Positions 15,976-23,352 of a DNA stretch of 30,974 bases are shown piece after piece. Both the position numbers and the translations under genes were made by a program. The notes beneath the pieces were generated by a model. It did no database searches. It was given only the letters and a program-made list of their open reading frames with translations, and had not been told where the DNA came from. The DNA is taken from assembly GCA_910584805.1 (NCBI GenBank), contig CAJUCB010000009.1:1-30974 (forward strand), in the 5' to 3' direction. The first letter of the stretch is position 1, and each line of letters starts with the position of its first letter. The stretch is from an uncultured Oscillospiraceae bacterium (GTDB lineage: Bacteria; Bacillota; Clostridia; Oscillospirales; Oscillospiraceae).

Positions 15976-17806
15976 GACACACCCCTCCTTCACACAGTTT
16001 ATTGGCCCCGCAGCCGGAGCACTTCACCCGGCAATCCGGGGTAATCACGCCCTGATACGCAGCTTCTCGCTCCTTCCAGAGAAAGCTCTCCTTCACCCCG
16101 TCCGAGATGGTTGCCCAGGGGAACAGCTCGTCTTTTCCCCGTTCCCGGTTGGCATAAAAGCTAGGGGAGAGGTTGCAGGCAGCAAAGGCGTCGAGCCAGG
16201 TCTGTAGCTTGAAGTATTCACTCCAAGAATCAAACTTGGCCCCGTGCCGCCAGGCGTGTTCGATCACATCTGCCAGCCGCCGGTCCCCTCGGGAGAGGAC
16301 TGCCTCCAAGAAACTGGTCTCCGGATCATGCCAGTTGTAAGTGATGGACTTATTGCGCAAATTCTCCCGCAATAGGGTCACTTTGCGCAAATACTCCTCC
16401 TGGGTGTTCTGTGCCTCCCACTGGAACGGGGTGTGGGACTTGGGCACAAAGCAGGAGGTGGAAACGGTGATGCGTACCCCACGGGCACGGTTGGAGCTAC
16501 TGCTGCGCCAAACCTGATAGACCTTGTTGGCTAAGTCCGCAATGCCCAATACATCTTCGTCGGTCTCTGTGGGCAGGCCCAGCATGAAATAAAGCTTTAC
16601 GGAATTCCAGCCGCCGGAAAATGCGGTGCGGCAGGAGTTTAGCAAATCCTCTTCGGTGACGTTTTTGTTGATGGCATCCCGCAAGCGCTGGGAGCCGGCC
16701 TCTGGGGCAAAGGTCAGTCCACTCTTTCTTCCCCCGGCCTGAAGCTTTTCCATCAGACCCATAGAGAAGTTGTCCGCCCGAAGGGAGGGGAGGGAGATGT
16801 TCACCTTTCTGGGCTGGCACCATTCCAGCAACCCGTCGCACAGGGGGAGCAAGTCAGGGTAGTCACTAGAGGATAGGCTCATCAAGGTCATTTCCTGATA
16901 GCCAGAATCCTGACAGGCCTCCACCCCCTGTTTGGCCAAAAGCTCTGGACTGCGCCCCCGGACGGGGCGGTAGACGAACCCTGCCTGGCAAAAGCGGCAG
17001 CCACGAATGCAGCCCCGGAAGAGCTCTAGCATCACCCGGTCATGGGTGATTTCTGTGGAGGGGACGATGGTTTTTACGGGATAGTAGGCCGCATCCATAT
17101 CTGTGACGATCCGCTTGGTGACCTTTTCCGCTGCGCCCTCTTTGGGCGTAATGGCAGCCAACGTGCCATCTTCACGATAGCTGACCTCGTAGAGGGAGGG
17201 GATATACAGCCCTGGTATCTTTGCCGCTTCCCGGAGCATCTGCTCCTTGGACCAGCCCTCTCGTTTTGCCTGGCGGTAGAGCTGGATAAGCTCCACCGTC
17301 ACGTCCTCGCCCTCACCCAGAGAGACAATATCCACAAAGGGGGCCAAGGGCTCGGGGTTATAAGTACAGGTCCCACCGATGACCACAAGAGGGAAGAGGC
17401 TGGGGCGGTCCTGGCTGCGCAGGGGAAGCCCTGCCAAATCCAGCATATTCAGTACGTTGGTATATGAGAGCTCATAGCCCAGGGAGAAGCCGATGAGGTC
17501 AAAGGTCTGGATGGGGTCTCCACTTTCCAGGGCGTAGAGGGGTAAGCCCTCCTGGCGCAATGCCTGCTCCATATCCCCCCAGGGAGCAAAGACGCGCTCA
17601 CACCAGACGCCGTCCATCTGGTTCATGACACCGTAGAGGATGCGCATGCCGAAATTAGACATGCCAATTTCGTAGGTGTCCGGGAAGCAGAAAGCGAAGC
17701 GGCAGTCTACTTGTGCCTTATCTTTTACTACGGCGTTGTATTCGCCGCCCACGTAACGGCCTGGTTTTTGTACCCGGGCCAAGATTTTTTCCAATTTATG
17801 ATCCAT
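15968..17806 (-). CDS. TIGR03960-family B12-binding-domain radical SAM protein
   Basis: 612 residues. The N-terminal half resembles the cobalamin-binding-type region of this family (ADLANKV-type helices are further on). The radical SAM cluster motif CIRGCRFCQ, followed by AGFVYRPVRGR, lies near residue 260. A conserved FAPEAGSQRLRDAINKN segment and STSCFVPKSHTPFQW follow. The C-terminus carries a Cys cluster (CSGCGANKLCEGGVC) that may bind a second iron-sulphur cluster. No substrate is known for the family. ATG 17806 is preceded by TGGAGGT. It lies 34 bases after a TVP38/DedA-type gene and overlaps the TIGR03936 gene downstream. Confidence 0.93.
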   Translation of the reverse strand: MDHKLEKILARVQKPGRYVGGEYNAVVKDKAQVDCRFAFCFPDTYEIGMSNFGMRILYGVMNQMDGVWCERVFAPWGDMEQALRQEGLPLYALESGDPIQTFDLIGFSLGYELSYTNVLNMLDLAGLPLRSQDRPSLFPLVVIGGTCTYNPEPLAPFVDIVSLGEGEDVTVELIQLYRQAKREGWSKEQMLREAAKIPGLYIPSLYEVSYREDGTLAAITPKEGAAEKVTKRIVTDMDAAYYPVKTIVPSTEITHDRVMLELFRGCIRGCRFCQAGFVYRPVRGRSPELLAKQGVEACQDSGYQEMTLMSLSSSDYPDLLPLCDGLLEWCQPRKVNISLPSLRADNFSMGLMEKLQAGGRKSGLTFAPEAGSQRLRDAINKNVTEEDLLNSCRTAFSGGWNSVKLYFMLGLPTETDEDVLGIADLANKVYQVWRSSSSNRARGVRITVSTSCFVPKSHTPFQWEAQNTQEEYLRKVTLLRENLRNKSITYNWHDPETSFLEAVLSRGDRRLADVIEHAWRHGAKFDSWSEYFKLQTWLDAFAACNLSPSFYANRERGKDELFPWATISDGVKESFLWKEREAAYQGVITPDCRVKCSGCGANKLCEGGVCHG

Positions 17807-17840
17807 AGGGACCTCCAGCTACAGACGGGAGCCCCGCCTT

Positions 17841-18548
17841 TTATTCTTCCTGGGCATGAGTGTGGGATTTGCAGATTTTCTGGTAGAGCAGCAGCCCAAC
17901 GCAGCTCACTGCCAGGGTCACCACGAATACCACCGCAGCCATAATATACTGGGATGTTCCCAGCGCGTCCCCCACGATGGTAGATGTGACCACAGAGGGA
18001 ATCCGCCCTAGGGCGCAGATCACGAACAAGGCTGGGAGGCTGATGTCTGTCAGCCCTGCAAAATAACACAGCAGATCCTTGGGGCTTCCTGGAATCGTGA
18101 AGATCACCAGGAAAAGAAAGGTTCGCCGGGGGGAGCTTTTCAAAAAGCGAATGGACTGAAGCTTTTCCTGGGAAAAGAACAGGCTGACCAAGCGCATCCC
18201 ATAGCGGCGGACTAGGATAATCACCACAATGCTACCCAGCATCCCGCCCAGGAGGCAGAGGAGCATTCCCTCCACTGTCCCAAAGGCGCAGCCCCCCACG
18301 ATTTCCAGGGGTTCCCCAGGGATGATGGCCACCATCACTTGGAGAAATACCATCCCCACATAGAGGAAGCGCCCTGCAAGGCCCCGCTGTTCGATCCACT
18401 GGCGGAACGCCTCCGGCTCAGAGGCCAGGCGCAGCATGGGTACGCCCACTTTCCATATAATCAGTGCGCTGGCCACCAACACAGCTGCTAGGATTCCTAT
18501 TGCCAGCCATCTTCGCTGTTTCAGCGTCCGTTCCTTTCTTTCTTGCAT
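17841..18548 (-). CDS. TVP38/TMEM64 (DedA/VTT-domain) membrane protein
   Basis: 235 residues with about six hydrophobic segments. The SNARE-associated/VTT core contains IPGEPLEIVGGCAFG, a re-entrant loop type motif, then the conserved TIPGSPKDLLCYFAG and GRIPSVVTSTIVG. Relatives scramble or recycle membrane lipids or act in undecaprenyl-phosphate transport; which of these applies is not clear. The N-terminus is basic, and the last residues (SHTHAQEE) are polar. It has its own promoter (18641-18669) and a hairpin leader. It is probably co-transcribed with the two radical SAM-related genes, since I see no terminator in the 34-base gap. Confidence 0.9.
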   Translation of the reverse strand: MQERKERTLKQRRWLAIGILAAVLVASALIIWKVGVPMLRLASEPEAFRQWIEQRGLAGRFLYVGMVFLQVMVAIIPGEPLEIVGGCAFGTVEGMLLCLLGGMLGSIVVIILVRRYGMRLVSLFFSQEKLQSIRFLKSSPRRTFLFLVIFTIPGSPKDLLCYFAGLTDISLPALFVICALGRIPSVVTSTIVGDALGTSQYIMAAVVFVVTLAVSCVGLLLYQKICKSHTHAQEE

Positions 18549-18578
18549 CCTGACCTGCCCTCAACGCTGCCTGATGAT

Positions 18579-18618
18579 TTGCCGCCCCTCCCACAGCAGC
18601 AAGGCGGAGAGGCGGCAA
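18579..18618 (-). other. GC-rich hairpin in the leader of the TVP38-type gene
   Basis: A 13-bp inverted repeat (18579-18591 with 18606-18618, one G-U pair in RNA) has a 14-base loop. It lies between the predicted transcription start near 18634 and the ATG at 18548. No T-run follows on the minus strand, so it is not a normal terminator. It may stabilise the message or be a regulatory leader. Confidence 0.6.
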
Positions 18619-18640
18619 GGCCTTTTGTGACTTGTCCCCT

Positions 18641-18669
18641 ATTCTAGCATTGAAGGGGAGGGAAGTAAA
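18641..18669 (-). promoter_or_regulatory. Sigma-A promoter of the TVP38/radical SAM unit
   Basis: On the minus strand TTTACT (18669-18664), 17 bases and TAGAAT (18646-18641). The -10 matches 5 of 6 and the -35 4 of 6. Confidence 0.6.
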
Positions 18670-18710
18670 GCCCGGTTTTAGTTTTCCAATACGCTGCCGT
18701 ACTTATCCCC

Positions 18711-19430
18711 TCACTTGATCCGCTTTCGCAGTTCCAGCCAAAGGGACTTGGTCAGAAAACTGTCTTCCACCTTGCGCTCCATCTCCAAAAAGCGGGGATA
18801 GGGGATAGAGAAGGAGAGAAGGCTTTTGTCCAGGTGCAGCCGGGCAGAGGGGTCTGTGAGACCCAAGGTACACTGTTCCCGCCCCACCGCACTGTCACAC
18901 AGAGCATAGAGCACAGCTTGAGAACATCCGGCGCCAAAGAGTAGCTTGACATTATCCTGGTTAGGCCGGTCGAAGTTGGACAGGGTAACCAAGGCGGAAA
19001 TCTGGTCGGCATTGGCTAGGAACACCACACAGGCCGGCACCTCCCCGTCCATCAGTTGGTCCAAGGGCCGGAATACTACATAGGGCTTTGTCTCTATGTG
19101 AGGTAAGCTTTCGATATAACATCGGGCATGCTCGGGACAGTCTTTATAATACATCCCCTCCATGGGCCCACCGGTAGAGAGAATCTGGGCCATGGGCTCT
19201 GGGGCCATGGGCTCAAAACCCAGGCCAACTTTTCCACCGTTGCAGCCGGTGGTGTTTGCCTGGATCACAGCGTTATGTCCTTGGGATGCGGCAGCCAGTA
19301 GGCTGACCAGGCACCGCCCCCGCGCACCTGACGGGAAGGAGAGGAGGTCTCCCTCTGGGGGTGTATCTGTCCGGATCACTGCCACTGGCTGTCTGTCCAG
19401 GCAAATAGCCTCTCGAATCTTACTGTTCAT
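18711..19430 (-). CDS. DUF169-family protein
   Basis: 239 residues of the DUF169 family, recognised by the opening around PVAVIRTDTPPEG, the GRCLVSLLAAASQG segment, the Cys-Gly rich NTTGCNGGKVGLGF loop and the later GAGCSQAVLYAL. Conserved Cys residues (in GARGRCL, TTGCNGG and GAGCSQ) suggest metal or cluster binding, but the function is unknown. ATG 19430 has GAGGTG upstream. It starts 31 bases after the T-run of the sepF terminator, with no evident promoter, so it may be expressed by read-through. No clear terminator is seen after its stop. Confidence 0.87.
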   Translation of the reverse strand: MNSKIREAICLDRQPVAVIRTDTPPEGDLLSFPSGARGRCLVSLLAAASQGHNAVIQANTTGCNGGKVGLGFEPMAPEPMAQILSTGGPMEGMYYKDCPEHARCYIESLPHIETKPYVVFRPLDQLMDGEVPACVVFLANADQISALVTLSNFDRPNQDNVKLLFGAGCSQAVLYALCDSAVGREQCTLGLTDPSARLHLDKSLLSFSIPYPRFLEMERKVEDSFLTKSLWLELRKRIK

Positions 19431-19460
19431 AAAAACACCTCACAAACTGTTCAAGAGTAC

Positions 19461-19493
19461 AAAAACCCGGTGCATGAAGCTCCACGCACCGGG
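19461..19493 (-). terminator. Intrinsic terminator of sepF
   Basis: The stem cccggtgc/gcaccggg (19466-19473 with 19486-19493) extends by two more pairs after one mismatch. On the minus strand it is followed by five T (19465-19461). It lies 14 bases past the sepF stop and ahead of the DUF169 gene. Confidence 0.85.
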
Positions 19494-19506
19494 ATATTTG
19501 CAAAAT

Positions 19507-19929
19507 TTAGAAATTGACTGTGTTGCGAATCTTTTTGGCTGTCTCGTCGTACATATCCACAAAATAGGGGGCAGCAACATAGACATTGGTGGCCACCTTC
19601 ATCAGGTTCCCATCCTCGGCATAGGTTACGCCAGAGATGAAATCCAGCAGGCGCCGGGCCACGGCGGGTTCACACTCGCTCAAGTTCAGCACGACAAACT
19701 TCATATCCCGCAGAAGGTCCGCGATCTTAGAGGCATCGCTGTACTGTTTTGGAATCACCAAGGCGATCTGCATATCAGCGGCTGAACGGATGGGCTGTGC
19801 GGCAGCTTCGTTCCCCCAGCTGGGTGTTGTATTTTCATAGGAGTAGTCGTCCTCATAATCATATTCATCAAACGCTTCAGAATAGTCCTCTTCCTCCGGC
19901 CTGCGCCGCAATGCACTCCAAAATGCCAT
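19507..19929 (-). CDS. sepF: Cell division protein SepF
   Basis: 140 residues. The N-terminal segment MAFWSALRRR is the short amphipathic membrane anchor, followed by an acidic, Tyr-rich linker (12-45). The C-terminal SepF/DUF552 domain (52-140) includes VVLNLSECEPAVARRLLDFISG, typical of the family. SepF polymerises into rings that tether FtsZ filaments to the membrane. ATG 19929 is preceded by GGAGGT, with its own near-consensus promoter at 20023-20051 and its own terminator. It is not beside the ylmE/ylmG/divIVA genes that usually surround sepF in Firmicutes, which suggests rearrangement in this lineage. Confidence 0.95.
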   Translation of the reverse strand: MAFWSALRRRPEEEDYSEAFDEYDYEDDYSYENTTPSWGNEAAAQPIRSAADMQIALVIPKQYSDASKIADLLRDMKFVVLNLSECEPAVARRLLDFISGVTYAEDGNLMKVATNVYVAAPYFVDMYDETAKKIRNTVNF

Positions 19930-20022
19930 ATGCAGATACCTCCGCTATCCACTCTTTTTATCCGCTGCATTCTCCCCAAATGATAAAGAATAAAGCCCCA
20001 CTTGTTTCTCATGATTTTCTGT

Positions 20023-20051
20023 AGTATACACCAAACGCCCTTGGATTTCAA
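20023..20051 (-). promoter_or_regulatory. Sigma-A promoter of sepF
   Basis: On the minus strand TTGAAA (20051-20046), 17 bases and TATACT (20028-20023). The leader to the sepF ATG is about 87 bases. The rest of the 245-base gap between sepF and the metallopeptidase gene is AT-rich; I see nothing else definite in it. Confidence 0.8.
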
Positions 20052-20174
20052 TAGATATTTGGAATATTTTGCGCCATTTCGTCGGAAAAATGCAAGATAT
20101 TGTAATTCTTTTGTTTCTGCTTTGTCGAAAATCAGAAATATATACCAAAGAAACGGGGAATATGGGGAGGAAAA

Positions 20175-20573
20175 TTATTCCTCAGGACAAAGGGCTTCCA
20201 AATAGCCTAAGAGCTCCGCCTCGTCCTGGTCTTCCAGGCCGTGGGCGTTGGCAAGGGACTCGATATGGTGGGTAAATTCGTGGGCCAAGGTCATATGGAG
20301 CTCCTTGTACCATTCCTCTTCGTTCCAGCCCTCGTTACGAGCAGAAGCCAGGAAAGAGCCGTAGTAGAGGTTGATAAAGCGGCCAAGATAGGGGTCCTCT
20401 ACATACTCGCCCATAAAGTATATCTCATCCTTGGGGAAAAGGGGGTCCTGCTTTTCCTCTTCTTGCAGAAGTATCCCACCATTGAGTTCGTGGAAAAAGA
20501 CAGGAGGGAAACCTTCCGCGATCTCGTCTAATAGCTCAGCTACCTGGTCAAACGTATATTCCACAGCCCTCAC
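20175..20573 (-). CDS. Minimal MMP-like zinc metallopeptidase (zincin-like family, PF06262 type)
   Basis: Up to 132 residues. The zinc motif TLAHEFTHHIESLA holds HExxH, with a likely third ligand in the downstream EDQDEAEL segment. The short chain with an N-terminal acidic helix and a central aromatic stretch (FINLYYGSFL) fits the minimal metallopeptidase family, whose substrates are unknown. No signal peptide is visible, so it is cytoplasmic. The start is uncertain: GTG 20573 and GTG 20564 are both in frame, and the G-rich stretch GGGGGTGAGG serves the latter better. An extended -10 (TGG plus TATAAA, minus strand, 20599-20594) lies just upstream. The end is followed by AT-rich DNA without a convincing terminator. 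Confidence 0.82.
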   Translation of the reverse strand: MRAVEYTFDQVAELLDEIAEGFPPVFFHELNGGILLQEEEKQDPLFPKDEIYFMGEYVEDPYLGRFINLYYGSFLASARNEGWNEEEWYKELHMTLAHEFTHHIESLANAHGLEDQDEAELLGYLEALCPEE

Positions 20574-20622
20574 CCCCAGTGTTCTTTTTATATTTTATAC
20601 CAAACTGGACAAAAGCGCAAGG

Positions 20623-20669
20623 AAAAGCCGCCAGTCAGGAGAAGGAATTTCCAACTCCTCACCAGCGGC
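20623..20669 (-). terminator. Terminator of the gntR-ABC operon
   Basis: A long nested hairpin (20627-20635 with 20661-20669, continuing inward through AGGAG/CTCCT and GGAA/TTCC pairs) is followed on the minus strand by TTTTCC. It lies 10 bases after the permease stop. Confidence 0.75.
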
Positions 20670-20679
20670 GAGGAAACAT

Positions 20680-21417
20680 TTATTTTGCAGGCCGGATATG
20701 GACGGTTCGTCCCAACAGCCAGCTAAGGAAAAACAGCAGAGCAGTGGCCAGTAGGAGCACACCCATCACATTCCCAGGCTTACCAAAGAAGAAAAAGAGG
20801 GTGGGCAGGTTGGTGATGAGAGAGTGCGCCAGCAAAAGGGAGAACCAACATGGGGAAGCGATTAACAGGATAAACAGGACCGTGCGCCCCAAACGGTTCA
20901 ACCGCCAGAAGAGCATGGAGAGGATGGTCCCAATGGCGGTGCAAAATAAGATGCTGCACAAGTTAAATACTGTGGAAAGCAGGTGCTGGTAGAGAGACAG
21001 CGCCCCCGCATCCAGCTCACTGAGATAGAGGACAGAAAACAAGTCGGCAAAATGAAACATTTTGGTAGAAATGGTGGCAGCACTGAAAACGCTGAGCACG
21101 ACCTCGATCGTTACTGCCAGGGCAAAGGAAGTGATGATGGAAAATAAGACAAAATCCAGAAAGCAGCGGTTGCGGGAGGTTCCCAGTTGTGCCCCTAGGC
21201 GGAAGGTACTACGCAGTGCCGTAGATGCTATGATCGACATATAGATCCCTGCGGAGAGGCCGATGCTGGTATAGGAACCAGTAACATCATCCCCCGTCAT
21301 AAACTGAGCAACGATCATCAAAATCACGATGATCCCTATGTTGGCGGCAACAAAAATCAGATGTGCCGGTAATTGTTCCCGGAGTTGGAACCGAAGCATG
21401 GGTTGGGCTTTTACCAT
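20680..21417 (-). CDS. ABC transporter permease component (six-helix membrane protein)
   Basis: 245 residues with about six hydrophobic helices (near 17-40, 55-75, 92-115, 145-170, 180-200 and 215-235) and few charged loops, as in ABC-2-type permeases encoded beside YtrB-like ATPases. I cannot assign it to a named family from sequence alone; the role rests mainly on position, directly downstream of the ATPase (55-base gap) in a gntR-ATPase-permease operon. ATG 21417 is preceded by AGGAGTG. Such operons in Firmicutes often respond to cell-wall-active antibiotics. The substrate is unknown. Confidence 0.75.
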   Translation of the reverse strand: MVKAQPMLRFQLREQLPAHLIFVAANIGIIVILMIVAQFMTGDDVTGSYTSIGLSAGIYMSIIASTALRSTFRLGAQLGTSRNRCFLDFVLFSIITSFALAVTIEVVLSVFSAATISTKMFHFADLFSVLYLSELDAGALSLYQHLLSTVFNLCSILFCTAIGTILSMLFWRLNRLGRTVLFILLIASPCWFSLLLAHSLITNLPTLFFFFGKPGNVMGVLLLATALLFFLSWLLGRTVHIRPAK

Positions 21418-21472
21418 AAAGAATCACTCCTAATCTCAATTTTTCAAAGTGTTATCAAAGGTTAAATATGTG

Positions 21473-22336
21473 CTATGCGGACTGTTTCTCCTGGAACTCC
21501 TGGAGGGCAATGAAATAGTCCTGAAGACCCAGCCGGCCTATGGCCAACTCTGGTGGCAGGTTGGGCTCTGGCGTGCCTTGGATTGCCGCTGTCTTTAATC
21601 CGCCTAGGGCTTGACAGGAGAGGACATCTTTTCCAACAATTGCACTGTCCACCAGTGCGGCGGGACCAGAGATAGAATATGTATTGTCCAACAGCGTTTC
21701 CGTGGGCCCGTTGCATAGGAGTTGACCCTCATAGATCACGATGGTGTGGTCAATAAGATTTTCCGCCTCAGCGATCAAGTGGGTGGAAAGCAAATAGGTC
21801 CCACCGGATACGCTGAATTTTTCTGCTAGGGTCTGGTAAAACAATTCCCGGTGCCGGGCATCCAGCCCCAAAACAGGCTCGTCGAAAAAGACATACGGGG
21901 CGTTGACGCTGAGCCCCAGAATCATACGGAAGATAGAGGCATAACCGGTAGACAGAGCATTGATCTTCTTTTTCAACGGGAGATCAAACTTCTTCGCCAA
22001 GGCCACGGCGTATTCCATATCAAAGCCAGGATAAAAGGAAGCGGTGATACGGAACGCCCGCTCCACCTTCATCCCTGTGGGGAAAAGGTTCTGTTCCCCC
22101 ACCATGAAGAGCTTTTGCAGGGCAGCATCGTTGTTGCGGGTGGGCTGACCATCGACCAAAATCGTCCCGCTGTCCGCTATCTGGCGATCCGTGAGGATGC
22201 TCAGCAGAGTACTTTTTCCTGCGCCGTTGTTCCCCAACAGCCCATAGATATGGCCCTGTTCCAGGGTGAGGCTGATCCCATCCAACGCCGTGGTGCTGCC
22301 ATAGCGTTTGGTCACGTGTTCAAATTCAATCGACAT
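21473..22336 (-). CDS. ABC transporter ATP-binding protein (YtrB-like)
   Basis: 287 residues. Walker A GNNGAGKST is at 35-43. The signature region reads NALSTGYASIFRM instead of LSGGQ, a variant seen in ATPases paired with GntR/YtrA regulators. Walker B lies in PYVFFDEPVLGLD and the switch His in LLSTHLIAEAE. The C-terminal 75 residues form an accessory domain that may contact the permease. The start overlaps the end of the gntR gene by 11 bases, so translation is coupled. It energises the membrane partner at 20680-21417; export of a peptide or antibiotic is likely by family analogy, but not shown. Confidence 0.92.
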   Translation of the reverse strand: MSIEFEHVTKRYGSTTALDGISLTLEQGHIYGLLGNNGAGKSTLLSILTDRQIADSGTILVDGQPTRNNDAALQKLFMVGEQNLFPTGMKVERAFRITASFYPGFDMEYAVALAKKFDLPLKKKINALSTGYASIFRMILGLSVNAPYVFFDEPVLGLDARHRELFYQTLAEKFSVSGGTYLLSTHLIAEAENLIDHTIVIYEGQLLCNGPTETLLDNTYSISGPAALVDSAIVGKDVLSCQALGGLKTAAIQGTPEPNLPPELAIGRLGLQDYFIALQEFQEKQSA

Positions 22337-22694
22337 GTTGATATCCTTTCTTTAACAAAGCTGTCAACTGTTCCAAGCTCAGGTTTAATCCCTTGGCCTT
22401 GTGCACTAGGGTCACAATATAATCTTGATAAAAGGCTTCAGAGCGCCTCTGGCGCAAGGCTTCCTGGGCACCCTGGGCCACGAACATGCCCACGCCGCGC
22501 TTTTTATACAGGAGCCCCGCATCCACCAGCAGGTTTACGCCTTTCAGGGCCGTGGCAGGGTTGATCTTGTAGGTTGACGCATACTCGGTGATAGATGGGA
22601 TCTGTCCCTCCTCCGGAAATGCCCCAGTGAGGATCCCATCCTCCAACTGTTCTGCCAACTGGAGGAAAATTGGCTTATCTCCGCCAAACTGCAT
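22326..22694 (-). CDS. GntR-family regulator (YtrA subfamily)
   Basis: 122 residues: an N-terminal GntR winged helix-turn-helix (PIFLQLAEQLEDGIL, then ITEYASTYKINPATALKGVNLL and KKRGVGMFVA) with only a short C-terminal helical tail. This is the YtrA layout, without a ligand-binding domain. An open frame extends upstream to 22754, but AGGAGGTG before ATG 22694 sets the start, and the extra part would cover the operator. It is the first gene of its operon and is probably autorepressed through the dyad at 22714-22739, with induction by cell-envelope stress by analogy to B. subtilis ytr. Confidence 0.92.
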   Translation of the reverse strand: MQFGGDKPIFLQLAEQLEDGILTGAFPEEGQIPSITEYASTYKINPATALKGVNLLVDAGLLYKKRGVGMFVAQGAQEALRQRRSEAFYQDYIVTLVHKAKGLNLSLEQLTALLKKGYQHVD

Positions 22695-22713
22695 CGTTTC
22701 ACCTCCTGTTTTA

Positions 22714-22773
22714 TGGTTAGTTAGTTGACCGGTTAACCAATGCGATGGTAGCATAGGGAAGGCATATTGTCAA
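22714..22773 (-). promoter_or_regulatory. Promoter and GntR operator of the ABC operon
   Basis: On the minus strand TTGACA (22773-22768), 17 bases and TACCAT (22750-22745). Just downstream lies a nested dyad: GTTGACCGGTTAAC (22724-22737, one mismatched pair), flanked by TGGTTA (22714-22719) and TAACCA (22734-22739). Its position over the transcription start fits repression by the adjacent YtrA-type protein. Confidence 0.75.
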
Positions 22774-22807
22774 GAGGGAAGACGAAACTTTTTTCTTTCC
22801 CCGTCCA

Positions 22808-22836
22808 TTGACAGGAACCGTAATATACGGTAAAGT
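22808..22836 (+). promoter_or_regulatory. Promoter of the second PaaI thioesterase gene
   Basis: TTGACA (22808-22813), 17 bases and TAAAGT (22831-22836). The -35 is consensus and the -10 matches 4 of 6. The start codon is about 36 bases downstream. Confidence 0.6.
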
Positions 22837-22872
22837 CAGGTACAAAAAACGGATCGTAGGAGGCAAACAGCA

Positions 22873-23283
22873 ATGGCGGATACACTGAAAAAATTGAGGG
22901 AAAAGTTTTCAGAGGACCAATTTGTGGTCCAGGGGATCGGGGCTAGGATCGAAGAGGCCAGTTATGGCTATGCAAAATGCTCAATGGAGATCACCCCTAA
23001 GCACTGCAACTGTTTGGGGGTACTGATGGGAGGCGCAATCTTCACTTTAGCGGACCATGCTTTCGCTGTGGCGTCCAACCAAGAGGGGAGGGAAGTGGTG
23101 ACCCAGGCCTCCCAAATCACATTTTTGCAGCATACAAAGGGAAAACACTTGACAGCCGTTGCGCGACAAGTGAAAGACGGACGGCATGTCTGCTTTTATG
23201 AGATCAAAGTTACCGACGAATTTGGCACAGAAGTGGCTTTTGTGACCATAAATGGCTATGTGACGCGGGATAGAGTGGACTAA
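22873..23283 (+). CDS. PaaI-family hotdog-fold thioesterase
   Basis: 136 residues. The hotdog core carries HCNCLGVLMGGAIFTLADHAFA, in which NCLGVLMGG takes the place of the usual HGG segment and the Asp follows in LADHA; sheet strands such as ASQITFLQHTKG and VCFYEIKVTD come next. It is probably an acyl-CoA thioesterase, with substrate unknown. ATG 22873 follows TAGGAGG. It is monocistronic with its own promoter, and converges with dapA across a shared terminator. Shorter than the paralogue at 1213-1689, it lacks that protein's polar tail. Confidence 0.87.
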   Translation: MADTLKKLREKFSEDQFVVQGIGARIEEASYGYAKCSMEITPKHCNCLGVLMGGAIFTLADHAFAVASNQEGREVVTQASQITFLQHTKGKHLTAVARQVKDGRHVCFYEIKVTDEFGTEVAFVTINGYVTRDRVD

Positions 23284-23304
23284 ATCAATCCCAAAATAAA
23301 AGAC

Positions 23305-23334
23305 GAGCCGCCACTTCAAAATGAAGGGCGGCTC
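23305..23334. terminator. Terminator between the thioesterase gene and dapA
   Basis: An 8-bp GC-rich stem (23305-23312 with 23327-23334) continues as a 5-bp inner stem with an AAA loop. On the minus strand it is followed by GTCTTTTATTTT, so it chiefly suits dapA; in the plus direction the T-rich tail is poor. Confidence 0.75.
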
Positions 23335-23352
23335 TTATGGTTTTCCTAGAAA

